Source: JAZKIX01 sp040384645 (lineage in GTDB: Bacteria; Pseudomonadota; Gammaproteobacteria; Burkholderiales; Burkholderiaceae_D). From it: a DNA stretch of 22,629 nucleotides. The stretch spans positions 1 to 22,629 of the forward strand of contig JAZKIX010000043.1 in the NCBI GenBank assembly GCA_040384645.1, in the 5' to 3' direction. The notes under the pieces were generated by a model that worked only from the letters and a program-made list of their open reading frames with translations, was not told the origin of the DNA and did no database searches. Numbering within the stretch: the stretch's first letter is position 1; each line of letters begins with the position of its first letter. The position numbers were made by a program, and so were the translations under genes. Shown piece after piece: positions 15,830 through 22,629 of this stretch.

Positions 15830-17422
15830 ATGTTCTCGATTCCAGGGGAAGGGAAACGTAGACAATTATGTGGTATCAAATCCGTGATTAATTCAGCTTC
15901 AGCCATCGACAAGAACCGTGATGAAACGCATATCATTGCGTTCATGCAATCGGCAATTGATGCGATGTCGGCCAATGTATGTGTGCTTGATGCAAGCGCA
16001 ACGATCGTGTGTGTTAATCGTGCCTGGCGCGCCTTCAGTGCCGAGTTCGATGCCTTTCGTCCCAACTATTTTGTGGGCGTCAATTATCTCGACATTTGCG
16101 ACCAGGTTTCTGGCAAAAATAGCGAAGATGCTGCCGCTATGGCAGCCGGAATCCGCGCCATACTGGCTGACGAAAAAAATACCTTCAAGCTGGAATATCC
16201 CTGCCATTCCGCCACCGAACAACGCTGGTTTGAGGCAACCGCTACCAAATTTCACGGCCCGCAACCGTACATCATTCTTGCGCACGAAAACATCACCGCC
16301 CAAAAACTGGCGCAGCATTCAATGAGCGCGTCGTTCCTCAAGGTCAAATACCTGGAACACGCTATCAATGAGCATCTGCTCCTGACCATCACCGACCTAA
16401 AAGGCCGGATCGTGTATGTGAATGAAAATTTTTGTTCCGTCCTTAAATATTCTCCTGCTGAAATAATCGGCCACAAGCATCGCGTGCTCTACTCGACCGA
16501 ACATCCCGACGGCAATCTGGTAGCGATGACCAAAGCGATTAGGCGCGGGAATATCTGGCAAGGCGAAATAAAGAACCGGGCGAAAGACGGTTGCCTGCGC
16601 TGGCTTGACGCCACCGTGGTTCCATTCCCGGATATGGCCGGCATGTCCTCTCAGTACCTCACTATTTGCACCGACATTACCGAGCGCAAAAGAACGGCGG
16701 CCGATCTCTCCACATCCAACAATCAATTGCGCGCATTGGCGCTGCACTTGGAAGACATCCGGGAACACGAGCGCAAACGCATCGCCCGCGAAATCCATGA
16801 CGAACTGGGTCAACTATTACTGACCTTGAAACTGGACGTGGCATCTTTATACAAGCGCACCATCAAGCGGCATCCACAACTGAACAAACGCGCCGGACTG
16901 GTACTCGATGGCATCGACAGCACCGTAAAAAGCCTGAAAACGATCATCAATGATCTGCGTCCGCCGGCGCTCGATTTGGGCCTGCATGCGGCAGTGCATT
17001 CGCAGATCCAATCCTTTATGCGGCGCACAGGGATCGTCTGCGAATTAAGCATCAGTGAAGACGATATCGAGCTCGACAACGACCAGACCAATACCCTGTT
17101 TCGCTTCCTGCAAGAATCGCTGGTCAATGTGCAACGCCATTCGCAAGCAAGCCTCGTGCATATCTCGGTGCAAAAAGAGGGCGACGCAATTTCGATCATC
17201 GTGGCAGACAACGGCACCGGCCTTGCGGTGGGAGACCATCAAAAACGAGGCTCCTTCGGCTTGATGGGCATGCGCGAACGGATTGATGCGCTGGGAGGTC
17301 AATTTTCGATTGAAGCGGTACAGAGCGGGGGCGCACGGCTGCGGGCGTCGATACCGATTAGTGCGCCGCAACGTTCAATTAATTTTTCCAGCACCTATTT
17401 AAGCGTGATCCGGCCAGATTAG
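15830..17422 (+). CDS. PAS-PAS sensor histidine kinase (NarX/LiaS class, HisKA_3)
   Basis: A 530 aa soluble sensor kinase with no transmembrane segment, so it probably senses a cytosolic cue. Two PAS-like domains lie at about 40-155 and 172-285 (the second ends TICTDITERKR). The HisKA_3 dimerisation domain has REIHDELGQ with phospho-acceptor His323, followed by NDLRPPALDLGL. The HATPase domain shows the N-box ESLVNVQRHSQA, G1 DNGTG (460-464) and G2 SFGLMGMRERI. Kinases of this class normally pair with a NarL/LuxR-type response regulator, but none is present in the window. The ATG at 15830 has no clear Shine-Dalgarno, and a later GTG at 15884 is an alternative start. The signal is unknown. Confidence 0.9.
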   Translation: MFSIPGEGKRRQLCGIKSVINSASAIDKNRDETHIIAFMQSAIDAMSANVCVLDASATIVCVNRAWRAFSAEFDAFRPNYFVGVNYLDICDQVSGKNSEDAAAMAAGIRAILADEKNTFKLEYPCHSATEQRWFEATATKFHGPQPYIILAHENITAQKLAQHSMSASFLKVKYLEHAINEHLLLTITDLKGRIVYVNENFCSVLKYSPAEIIGHKHRVLYSTEHPDGNLVAMTKAIRRGNIWQGEIKNRAKDGCLRWLDATVVPFPDMAGMSSQYLTICTDITERKRTAADLSTSNNQLRALALHLEDIREHERKRIAREIHDELGQLLLTLKLDVASLYKRTIKRHPQLNKRAGLVLDGIDSTVKSLKTIINDLRPPALDLGLHAAVHSQIQSFMRRTGIVCELSISEDDIELDNDQTNTLFRFLQESLVNVQRHSQASLVHISVQKEGDAISIIVADNGTGLAVGDHQKRGSFGLMGMRERIDALGGQFSIEAVQSGGARLRASIPISAPQRSINFSSTYLSVIRPD

Positions 17423-17939
17423 AAGCGCAAGCTGACACAACTAAGGTATCAAGCTGCCACTTACCGCCCCTGGTACCACCACTATTTCCCCAGCCTAACA
17501 GCGCTCGCCACAGGCAATGCCATTTCGCTTTTCAGTGAAACCAAATCCTCGTCTTTATTGTCAATGTGGCCTAACTCGGCGCTTTAATTGCGGGAGTGAT
17601 GACCAAATTTTTAGCCATGCAGGCTAGCGCTATACAGCAGATAGCAGGCACAAGGACGGCAATCGCCATGCGTGTAGGAATATTCCTACGCCGAAGCTCG
17701 ACATTCCTATTGCACAAAAGGCCATTACCGATATTCACACGATGTTTCTCACTCCATACTTCATTCATGCATCGGGACTACAGAAAATCCGCAGTAAAAG
17801 TGCGGTACATCAATACCATCTGTCGCCCGGCAATTTCGTTATGCAGCATTGCAAAGAAAAACGGATTGAAACGTCGGCTCGGCAGCATGTGCTGCAACAG
17901 GAAGTTAAACTTAAAACTGTATTTTGATGGGAGATTCAT
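17423..17939 (+). other. 517 bp regulatory spacer upstream of the FNR-like gene
   Basis: No recognisable gene. An open frame (17596-17943) ends in an ATGA overlap with the FNR-like start, but its product is rich in Arg, Cys and His and resembles nothing known, so I treat it as non-coding. The spacer holds the palindrome at 17674-17689, an extra half-site at 17703-17710 and a small GCAGCA/TGCTGC hairpin (about 17883-17896). Confidence 0.5.
17674..17689. promoter_or_regulatory. Perfect 16 bp palindrome, candidate operator
   Basis: GTAGGAATATTCCTAC reads the same on both strands. A further half-like copy, ATTCCTAT, lies at 17703-17710. It sits about 250 bp before the FNR-like gene and 250 bp after the histidine kinase. 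Its symmetry and length suit a dimeric helix-turn-helix regulator, such as a LuxR-type response regulator (inference). Confidence 0.55.
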
Positions 17940-18806
17940 ATGATATCCACACAATTGTCTGACAATTACCAAGGTGTGCCACCCTCATCTCTGCAAGCAA
18001 TCCCCCTTGGCGCAGGCCGGCGCTGCTCCGGGATTTTGTGGTCGAACCTAAAAGAAGTGTGCGATCTGCTGCATATTCCATGCGCAGTGTCCGCTCCCGA
18101 CAGAGAATTATTATTCCAGCATGTGCAATACAAAACCGGCCAACGTATCCACACCATCGGCCAGGAATTCGACACCTTTTGCATCGTCAATTCCGGCTTC
18201 CTGAAAACAGTTTCCATCGACGAATTCGGCAATGAGCAAGTGCTCAGCTTCCCTATGAAGGGCGACATCCTTGGCGTGGACAGTATCCATACCCGCCACT
18301 ATTCGTCGGAAACCGTAGCGCTGTCGGATTGCAACCTGATCTTGTTTCCCTTCAAGAAATTTTCTGCATTGAGCCATTCCCATGTCGAATTCGAACATGC
18401 CATCTACGGCGTGATGAGCCGCGAACTGATGCATAAACAAGCCATGGTGAGTATGCTGGGTGCGCCAAATGCCGAGGCGCGGGTAGCGCGATTTCTGATC
18501 TCGTTATCGGAGCGATTTGCCGAGATTGGTTACTCCAAGACAATGTTCTCGCTACGCATGACACGCCAAGAAATCGGCAGTTATCTCGGCCTGTCGCTGG
18601 AAACCGTCAGCCGCACCTTGTCGGCATTGAACGATATCGGTCTCATCAGTGTCGATCAACGTGCGATCAAGATCATCGATTACGACATGCTCAAAAGCTT
18701 GCGCCGCATACCACCGTCAAGGTCACGTGCAAAACTCAATGTATCCAACAAAACCCAGACCACGGCCAGCTGGCCTCAAGCGGCTAACCCAGCGCTAGTC
18801 AATTGA
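17940..18806 (+). CDS. FNR/CRP-family transcriptional regulator without canonical FNR cysteines
   Basis: A 288 aa transcription factor with a cyclic-nucleotide-binding-like fold (about 50-165), a long dimerisation helix, and a C-terminal Crp-type helix-turn-helix (MTRQEIGSYLGLSLETVSRTLSAL, about 207-230). The recognition helix has E221, S224 and R225, the E..SR pattern of FNR, so TTGAT-type half-sites are expected. E. coli FNR holds its 4Fe-4S cluster with Cys20, Cys23, Cys29 and Cys122. Only Cys41 aligns (with Cys29); the first two and the Cys122 position are not cysteine. A Shine-Dalgarno GGGAG (17929-17933) sits 6 nt before the ATG. An intrinsic terminator follows 39 bp after the stop. The effector is unknown. 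Confidence 0.88.
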   Translation: MISTQLSDNYQGVPPSSLQAIPLGAGRRCSGILWSNLKEVCDLLHIPCAVSAPDRELLFQHVQYKTGQRIHTIGQEFDTFCIVNSGFLKTVSIDEFGNEQVLSFPMKGDILGVDSIHTRHYSSETVALSDCNLILFPFKKFSALSHSHVEFEHAIYGVMSRELMHKQAMVSMLGAPNAEARVARFLISLSERFAEIGYSKTMFSLRMTRQEIGSYLGLSLETVSRTLSALNDIGLISVDQRAIKIIDYDMLKSLRRIPPSRSRAKLNVSNKTQTTASWPQAANPALVN

Positions 18807-18845
18807 AGGGGTGAAGCAAATGGCATGACGATCTTCCAGTCGTGC

Positions 18846-18881
18846 ACGTCATGACACGCATTGCGGGTCATGACGTTTTTT
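18846..18881 (+). terminator. Intrinsic terminator between the FNR-like and hemerythrin-like genes
   Basis: The arms ACGTCATGAC (18846-18855) and GTCATGACGT (18867-18876) are perfect 10 bp complements with an 11 nt loop, followed by six T (18876-18881). It ends 26 bp before the next start codon, leaving no room for a promoter after it, so the downstream gene must be read through it or from a promoter within it. Confidence 0.85.
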
Positions 18882-18907
18882 AGTAAACCCAAACCCAAGG
18901 AATGCCC

Positions 18908-19459
18908 ATGTTGTCTGCCACTTATTCACTCGTCGTGCTGTCAACCGAACAGAAAAAAACCTCTACCCTGCTCAGCGAATTGGAAAAGTATGTGCAGCGG
19001 CGTGCCGCCCAGAACAGGGAACCGGTCGATCCAGTCGACCTGTCCGAAACGGTCCATGATCTTTCGCGCTTTCACCAATACTGCCAGGCACGCAAGCTAG
19101 AGATGGTGGTCATTCCTGCGATACGAAGCGCCAGCCGCATGGCCGATTCCTTACTCGACGAATTGGAATCCCTGAGCGCGCAAAGCGTGGCCATGCTGGC
19201 CGAGCTGCAACAGCAATTGCAGCTCGCATTTACCTACGGCAGTGAAAAATTGGCGGAACTGCAAACGGTTATTGAACTGTGCTGCGCGCGCCTGAAACGC
19301 CGGCTGGAAATTGAAGAAAATGACTTGTTTGCACTCGCACGTGATTTGCTGCCAATCGAGGCATGGTTTGTGATCGCGACCAAATTTCTGTCGATCGATG
19401 CGGAAAATGGTGAAGACCGGGCGCCGCGCCCAATGCTGCTGCGTCGTGCCGCCCTCTAG
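18908..19459 (+). CDS. Hypothetical alpha-helical protein, degenerate hemerythrin-like
   Basis: A 183 aa cytosolic protein predicted to be nearly all helix. The layout resembles the hemerythrin HHE fold: an early helix with LLSELEKYVQRR, a second with FHQYCQARKLEMVVIPAI (55-72), and a last helix with LCCARLKRRLEIEENDLFALARDLLP (124-149), similar to the family ending H..KEE..LFPLAR. Most iron-ligand histidines are missing: only His50 and His56 remain near the second helix, and acidic residues Glu65 and Glu136/137 persist. Oxygen or iron binding is therefore doubtful. The ATG at 18908 was preferred to 18902 because AAGGA (18897-18901) then has 6 nt spacing. The family assignment is by pattern only. 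Confidence 0.6.
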   Translation: MLSATYSLVVLSTEQKKTSTLLSELEKYVQRRAAQNREPVDPVDLSETVHDLSRFHQYCQARKLEMVVIPAIRSASRMADSLLDELESLSAQSVAMLAELQQQLQLAFTYGSEKLAELQTVIELCCARLKRRLEIEENDLFALARDLLPIEAWFVIATKFLSIDAENGEDRAPRPMLLRRAAL

Positions 19460-19502
19460 CATAAGCACCTGCGCCAGAGCATGTTTTAGGGTCAAATTAA
19501 CT

Positions 19503-19579
19503 AAATAATACTGGGTGCAGTATTATTTTTAGCGCAATGAATACGCGCGGGATAGCCTATATTATTGCTTATACTCCCC
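19503..19579. repeat. Dispersed hairpin-plus-core repeat, copy B
   Basis: A perfect 10 bp hairpin (AAATAATACT 19503-19512, AGTATTATTT 19519-19528, loop GGGTGC) is followed after 5 nt by a 46 bp core (19534-19579) that begins GCAATGAA, contains GCGCGGG and ends TATACTCCCC. Order and spacing match copy A at 10789-10864. It follows the hemerythrin-like gene by about 43 bp. The rest of the 19460-19809 spacer shows nothing else I can name. Confidence 0.65.
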
Positions 19580-19809
19580 TTATTCAATGCAAATGGCCTA
19601 GGGCTGTTGATTGCTTCAACAAAACGTCTACGTGTATAGCAAAAGTGTATGCACCGACCTTGGCGCTGATCGTCGTTGGTGCGCATCAAATGCGATCAGC
19701 ACCAACTAGAATTTTAGCTTGAACGTTAAGCGCCATACAGATTCATCAGTTATTTCGCAGTATCTTCAGATTAGTGATCGCCATAGCTAATCGCACGAAA
19801 GGAGATATG

Positions 19810-20061
19810 GTGAACAACCGAATAGACAATATTGGGCAATTACGCGGTACGCCAGAATATGAGCGGGCAAGATGTCTGCTGTTGGAAAAAGACGCCCTCC
19901 AGGAACGATTGTGCCTAGTCAACAAGATGTTAAGGCAGCTAGATGCGGCTGCCCCCGGCATCACGCATAGTGTGCGAACTGATCTGATACGAGAGCGCAT
20001 GGCGGCAGAACTTGTGGCATCTAATCTTGCACGCGCCCAATCACATTCGTCAGACGATTAG
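19810..20061 (+). CDS. Small hypothetical protein
   Basis: An 83 aa product I do not recognise. It is hydrophilic and mostly helical (LLLEKDALQERLCLVNKMLRQLDAA suggests a short coiled coil), with no signal peptide, membrane segment or metal motif. A strong Shine-Dalgarno AAAGGAG (19798-19804) sits 5 nt before a GTG at 19810 and only 2 nt before an ATG at 19807, so the GTG is preferred. The good ribosome site is the main reason to believe it is real. The neighbours are signalling genes, which says little about its job. Confidence 0.6.
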   Translation: MNNRIDNIGQLRGTPEYERARCLLLEKDALQERLCLVNKMLRQLDAAAPGITHSVRTDLIRERMAAELVASNLARAQSHSSDD

Positions 20062-20184
20062 GAAGTCGCGACATGTATCAGCTAGCAATAGCAGGACGAT
20101 CGTTTGACCGCTTCATACTGCTGCGACGTATCGTTTATAGGTGTAAAAGGCATCTAGTAAGAAATGGTCACTTTTCTCGGTGCA

Positions 20185-20224
20185 TATAATTGGAATTACA
20201 ACGGACTTTGACTGAATAGTCCGT
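20185..20224 (+). promoter_or_regulatory. Possible promoter and inverted repeat before the CheB-like gene
   Basis: A perfect -10 hexamer TATAAT lies at 20185-20190 without a good -35. It is followed by a 7 bp inverted repeat, ACGGACT (20201-20207) and AGTCCGT (20218-20224), which would lie near the start of the transcript or act as an operator. It sits about 75 bp before the ATG at 20263. Confidence 0.35.
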
Positions 20225-20262
20225 CCAAGTGAAACTAAAAATTGAACGTAAGGCCCCAAAAT

Positions 20263-20904
20263 ATGCTGCCCGAATCGTTACCCCGCTCCAAAAACTTCCC
20301 AGTTGTATGCATCGGTGGTTCGGCCGGTGGACTCGATGCCTTTAGCCGGTTCTTGCAGCACATCCCTTCCGATACCGGTATGGCAATCGTGATCGTCAAT
20401 CACATGAGGAGTGTGCCAACTCAATTGCATCAAATTTTGCCGCGCTACACGACGATGCCGGTGCATTTGATTACCGAAAACTTAGCCATCCTCCCCAATC
20501 AAGTTTTCATCATTCCTGAAAACAGGGATCTGCATATTGATGCGGATAAATTTATCTTAAAACCGCTGTCCAAACCACGCGGTTGGCCAGACGTGATCAC
20601 GATATTTCTACGCTCTTTAGCACGTCACTGGGATGGCAAACTTATTGCGGTGATCGTATCCGGCATGGATAGCGACGGCGTTGCGGCGCTGGGCGACATC
20701 AAACAGATCGGCGGCATCACCATTGCGCAAAGACCGGATACCGCGATCCAATCGGATATGCCCGATAACGCCATTGCCAGCGGCTGTATCGATTTCATAC
20801 TGACACCGGAACAGATAGGGAAAGAACTGGTACGTCTGTGCGCGATGCCGGACGATGCGCAACAAAGTGCCTGTTTCAACCATGACAAAGCCGTGCTGAA
20901 ATAG
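20263..20904 (+). CDS. Stand-alone CheB-type protein-glutamate methylesterase domain
   Basis: A 213 aa protein made only of a CheB_methylest domain; the receiver domain of classical CheB is absent. The catalytic triad is visible: Ser20 in CIGGSAGGLDA, His47 in VIVNHMRS, and Asp138 in SGMDSDGVAAL. The family hydrolyses methyl-glutamate on chemoreceptors, or deamidates glutamine. Stand-alone versions often serve chemosensory-like pathways or fuse with CheR/PAS kinases. No CheR or chemoreceptor is in the window. The ATG at 20263 follows TAAGG by 9 nt; a TTG at 20242 is less likely. The stop lies 6 bp from the convergent end of the GGDEF-EAL gene. Lack of a receiver means activity is not controlled by its own phosphorylation. 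Confidence 0.88.
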   Translation: MLPESLPRSKNFPVVCIGGSAGGLDAFSRFLQHIPSDTGMAIVIVNHMRSVPTQLHQILPRYTTMPVHLITENLAILPNQVFIIPENRDLHIDADKFILKPLSKPRGWPDVITIFLRSLARHWDGKLIAVIVSGMDSDGVAALGDIKQIGGITIAQRPDTAIQSDMPDNAIASGCIDFILTPEQIGKELVRLCAMPDDAQQSACFNHDKAVLK

Positions 20905-20910
20905 ATTGCC

Positions 20911-22629
20911 TTAGTTAATCAAGCGTCCGACTCCGCCCACCGCATAACCCTGTGCGTAATCGATCCCGATTTCGCGCACGGTCTTCAAAATCTCATCGGT
21001 TTCCACAAATTCGGCAACGGTACGCATGCCCATCACATGACCAATGTCATTGATTGCGTTTGCCATCGCACGGTTGACCGCGTTGCTGGCGACATCGTGA
21101 ATAAAAATGCCGTCGATTTTCAGGTAATCGACCGGTAGAAATTTAAGATAAGCGAACGAGGACAGACCGCTGCCAAAATCGTCGAGCGAGAAACGGCATC
21201 CCAGTTTTCGTAAATTACCCATGAATACGGAGGCGCGATCAAGATCGCTGATCACCGCAGTCTCGGTAATCTCAAAGCAGATGCGCGTAGGATCGGTCTC
21301 GAACTGGTCGAATTTTTCTCGGATAAAGGCGCCAAGATTGCGATCGTTGAGCGACACGCCGGACAGGTTAATCGATAGCGACGAGCCGATAACATCGCTG
21401 CTGCCGTGCCGCTCGGCGTTCTTTTTAATCTCTTGCTGTTCACGCTGTAGCCACTGGCAGACCGATTCAATCACCCAACGATCAATGGCCTGCATGACGT
21501 CAAAACGCTCGGCCGCCGGGATGAACGCCCCAGGCAAGATCAATCCGCCGTTACCGTCTCGCATCCGGATCAACACTTCTGCATGGGAAACCGGCGAGCC
21601 GCTTACCGGATTACTTGTTGCGCCATCGACCGCATTATTGAGTTTGACGATCGGTTGGGTATGCAGCACAAACAGCCTTTTTTCCAACGCTTCTTGCAGC
21701 CGCCCAACCCACAATGTCTGGCCGTGGCGCTTGCTCAGTACGATGTCCGATTCTTCATAAAAGTGGACCCGGTTGCGCCCTTGCTCTTTTGCCGCGTAGC
21801 AAGCTTGATCGGCCGCGCTGAGTAACTCGGAAAGAGATTTACTCTCTTCATCGATGACGACCAACCCGATACTGACGCCAATCTCAAAACTGTTTGAATC
21901 CCAAAAAAACCGAAAATCCTTGATTGATTGCCGGATTTCTTCAGCACGATATCGACCATGCTCTAACGGGCAATTGAGCAATAACACGCCAAACTCATCG
22001 CCGCCCAGTCTTCCAACGATATCGGCATCACGCATATTGGCGTGCAACACTTTAGCCAGCCCTTTTAGCAGGGCATCGCCAGCGGTATGGCCACAGCTGT
22101 CATTGACAATTTTAAATTGATCCAGGTCGAGATATAGCAGTGCATGGCTGGTACCCTCGTGTTTGGCACTGCCAAGCGCATGCAACACGCGACTCTCGAA
22201 TTCACGCCGGTTGATCAAGCCGGTCAAAGGATCATGGGCAGCGTTCCATGACAATTGATGTTGCAAGGCCCTTTCGTGGCTGACGTCGCGAAATACAATC
22301 ACCGCGCCAAAGACCCGGCCATCTTTAGCAATCAATTGACCGACGGAAGGAATGGCGATACTGCGCCCCAACCGCAGGCATTTGAGCGCGACATTTTCCA
22401 TCAGCGATCCGGTTGCCTCATTGATCACGCTAAAAATCAGTTCAATCGGCAGGCCAGCGACTACTTCTACGTTAGACCAACCGGTTAACTGTTCGGCGAC
22501 CCGGTTCAAGGATTGCACGATGCCTTGTTCGTCGGTGGTGATGACGCCATCGCCGATCGAACTGAGGGTCACCTCGGCCAGTTCCTTTTGCTGTGCCAAC
22601 TGCAGTTGCGCGTGCTTATGCTCTGTAAC
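20911..22629 (-). CDS. PAS-GGDEF-EAL cyclic-di-GMP protein, partial (N-terminus beyond window)
   Basis: At least 572 aa. The frame is open to the window edge; the first residues VTEHKHAQLQ look like the end of an upstream PAS domain, so the true start is outside. A PAS domain (SSIGDGVITTDEQG) is followed by GGDEF with an intact GGDEF motif and an RDAD inhibitory site five residues before it, and by an EAL domain. The EAL motif reads EVL, but other catalytic positions are kept: INLSG, FEITET, DDFGSG, YLKID and the late Glu. Both synthesis and breakdown of c-di-GMP are possible. About 15 extra residues (AVDGATSNPVSGSPVS) sit before EVL. No transmembrane segment is seen in the visible part. Confidence 0.92.
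   Translation of the reverse strand, partial: VTEHKHAQLQLAQQKELAEVTLSSIGDGVITTDEQGIVQSLNRVAEQLTGWSNVEVVAGLPIELIFSVINEATGSLMENVALKCLRLGRSIAIPSVGQLIAKDGRVFGAVIVFRDVSHERALQHQLSWNAAHDPLTGLINRREFESRVLHALGSAKHEGTSHALLYLDLDQFKIVNDSCGHTAGDALLKGLAKVLHANMRDADIVGRLGGDEFGVLLLNCPLEHGRYRAEEIRQSIKDFRFFWDSNSFEIGVSIGLVVIDEESKSLSELLSAADQACYAAKEQGRNRVHFYEESDIVLSKRHGQTLWVGRLQEALEKRLFVLHTQPIVKLNNAVDGATSNPVSGSPVSHAEVLIRMRDGNGGLILPGAFIPAAERFDVMQAIDRWVIESVCQWLQREQQEIKKNAERHGSSDVIGSSLSINLSGVSLNDRNLGAFIREKFDQFETDPTRICFEITETAVISDLDRASVFMGNLRKLGCRFSLDDFGSGLSSFAYLKFLPVDYLKIDGIFIHDVASNAVNRAMANAINDIGHVMGMRTVAEFVETDEILKTVREIGIDYAQGYAVGGVGRLIN

Noticed and set aside
17596..17943. 115-codon open frame overlapping the FNR-like start by ATGA
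   Set aside because: The predicted product is rich in Arg, Lys, Cys and His with no family resemblance, its ribosome site is only 2 nt from the ATG, and it covers the palindrome; the overlap is probably chance, though proteomics could overturn this.
17920..17945. FNR box at the FNR-like gene (TTGAT near 17924)
   Set aside because: Only one half-site is present; the second half ATCAA is missing at the right spacing.

Overview
The window looks like chromosomal DNA of a betaproteobacterium, most likely order Burkholderiales and family Oxalobacteraceae. This is judged from protein style and from the order cysS-alkA-accA-tilS-lysC-tRNA-Ser, followed on the other strand by a TPR protein, an L,D-transpeptidase, two cyclophilins and lpxH. 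No database search was possible, so the taxon is an inference. Three runs of exactly 10 Ns (3297-3306, 10210-10219, 12669-12678) fall inside accA, lpxH and a lipoprotein gene. Each shifts the reading frame and looks like an assembly gap placeholder, not a mutation.

Region 1 (1-6274, minus strand) is housekeeping. Read in the direction of transcription it holds cysS, an AlkA-type DNA glycosylase overlapping it by 4 bp, accA, tilS, lysC, tRNA-Ser(GCU) and a tRNA-Arg(ACG) cut by the window edge. Region 2 (6439-10772, plus strand) is divergent from cysS. It is a compact envelope and protein-folding cluster: a secreted TPR protein and a YkuD-type L,D-transpeptidase that appear to share a C-terminal NTF2-like domain, an exported and a cytosolic cyclophilin that are tandem duplicates, and lpxH for lipid A synthesis.

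Region 3 (10773-15829) is accessory in character. It carries two minus-strand lipoprotein genes that are paralogues over a parallel beta-helix domain. The longer one adds a Thr-Pro repeat linker and a second alpha-helical domain that resembles polysaccharide-active toroids. A clear intrinsic terminator separates the two genes, and a 953 bp divergent spacer lies behind the second.

Region 4 (15830-22629) is a run of signalling genes. It has a soluble PAS-PAS histidine kinase of the NarX/LiaS class with no response regulator nearby, an FNR-fold regulator without the usual iron-sulfur cysteines, a degenerate hemerythrin-like protein, a small unknown protein, a stand-alone CheB-type methylesterase, and a PAS-GGDEF-EAL protein that runs off the window. 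Non-coding signals include a perfect 16 bp palindrome upstream of the FNR-like gene, an intrinsic terminator placed just before the hemerythrin-like gene, and a two-copy hairpin-plus-core repeat at about 10.8 kb and 19.5 kb.

The most interesting items are the modular lipoprotein pair, the dispersed repeat, and the unusual signalling set with its palindrome. None can be called a new system from sequence alone.
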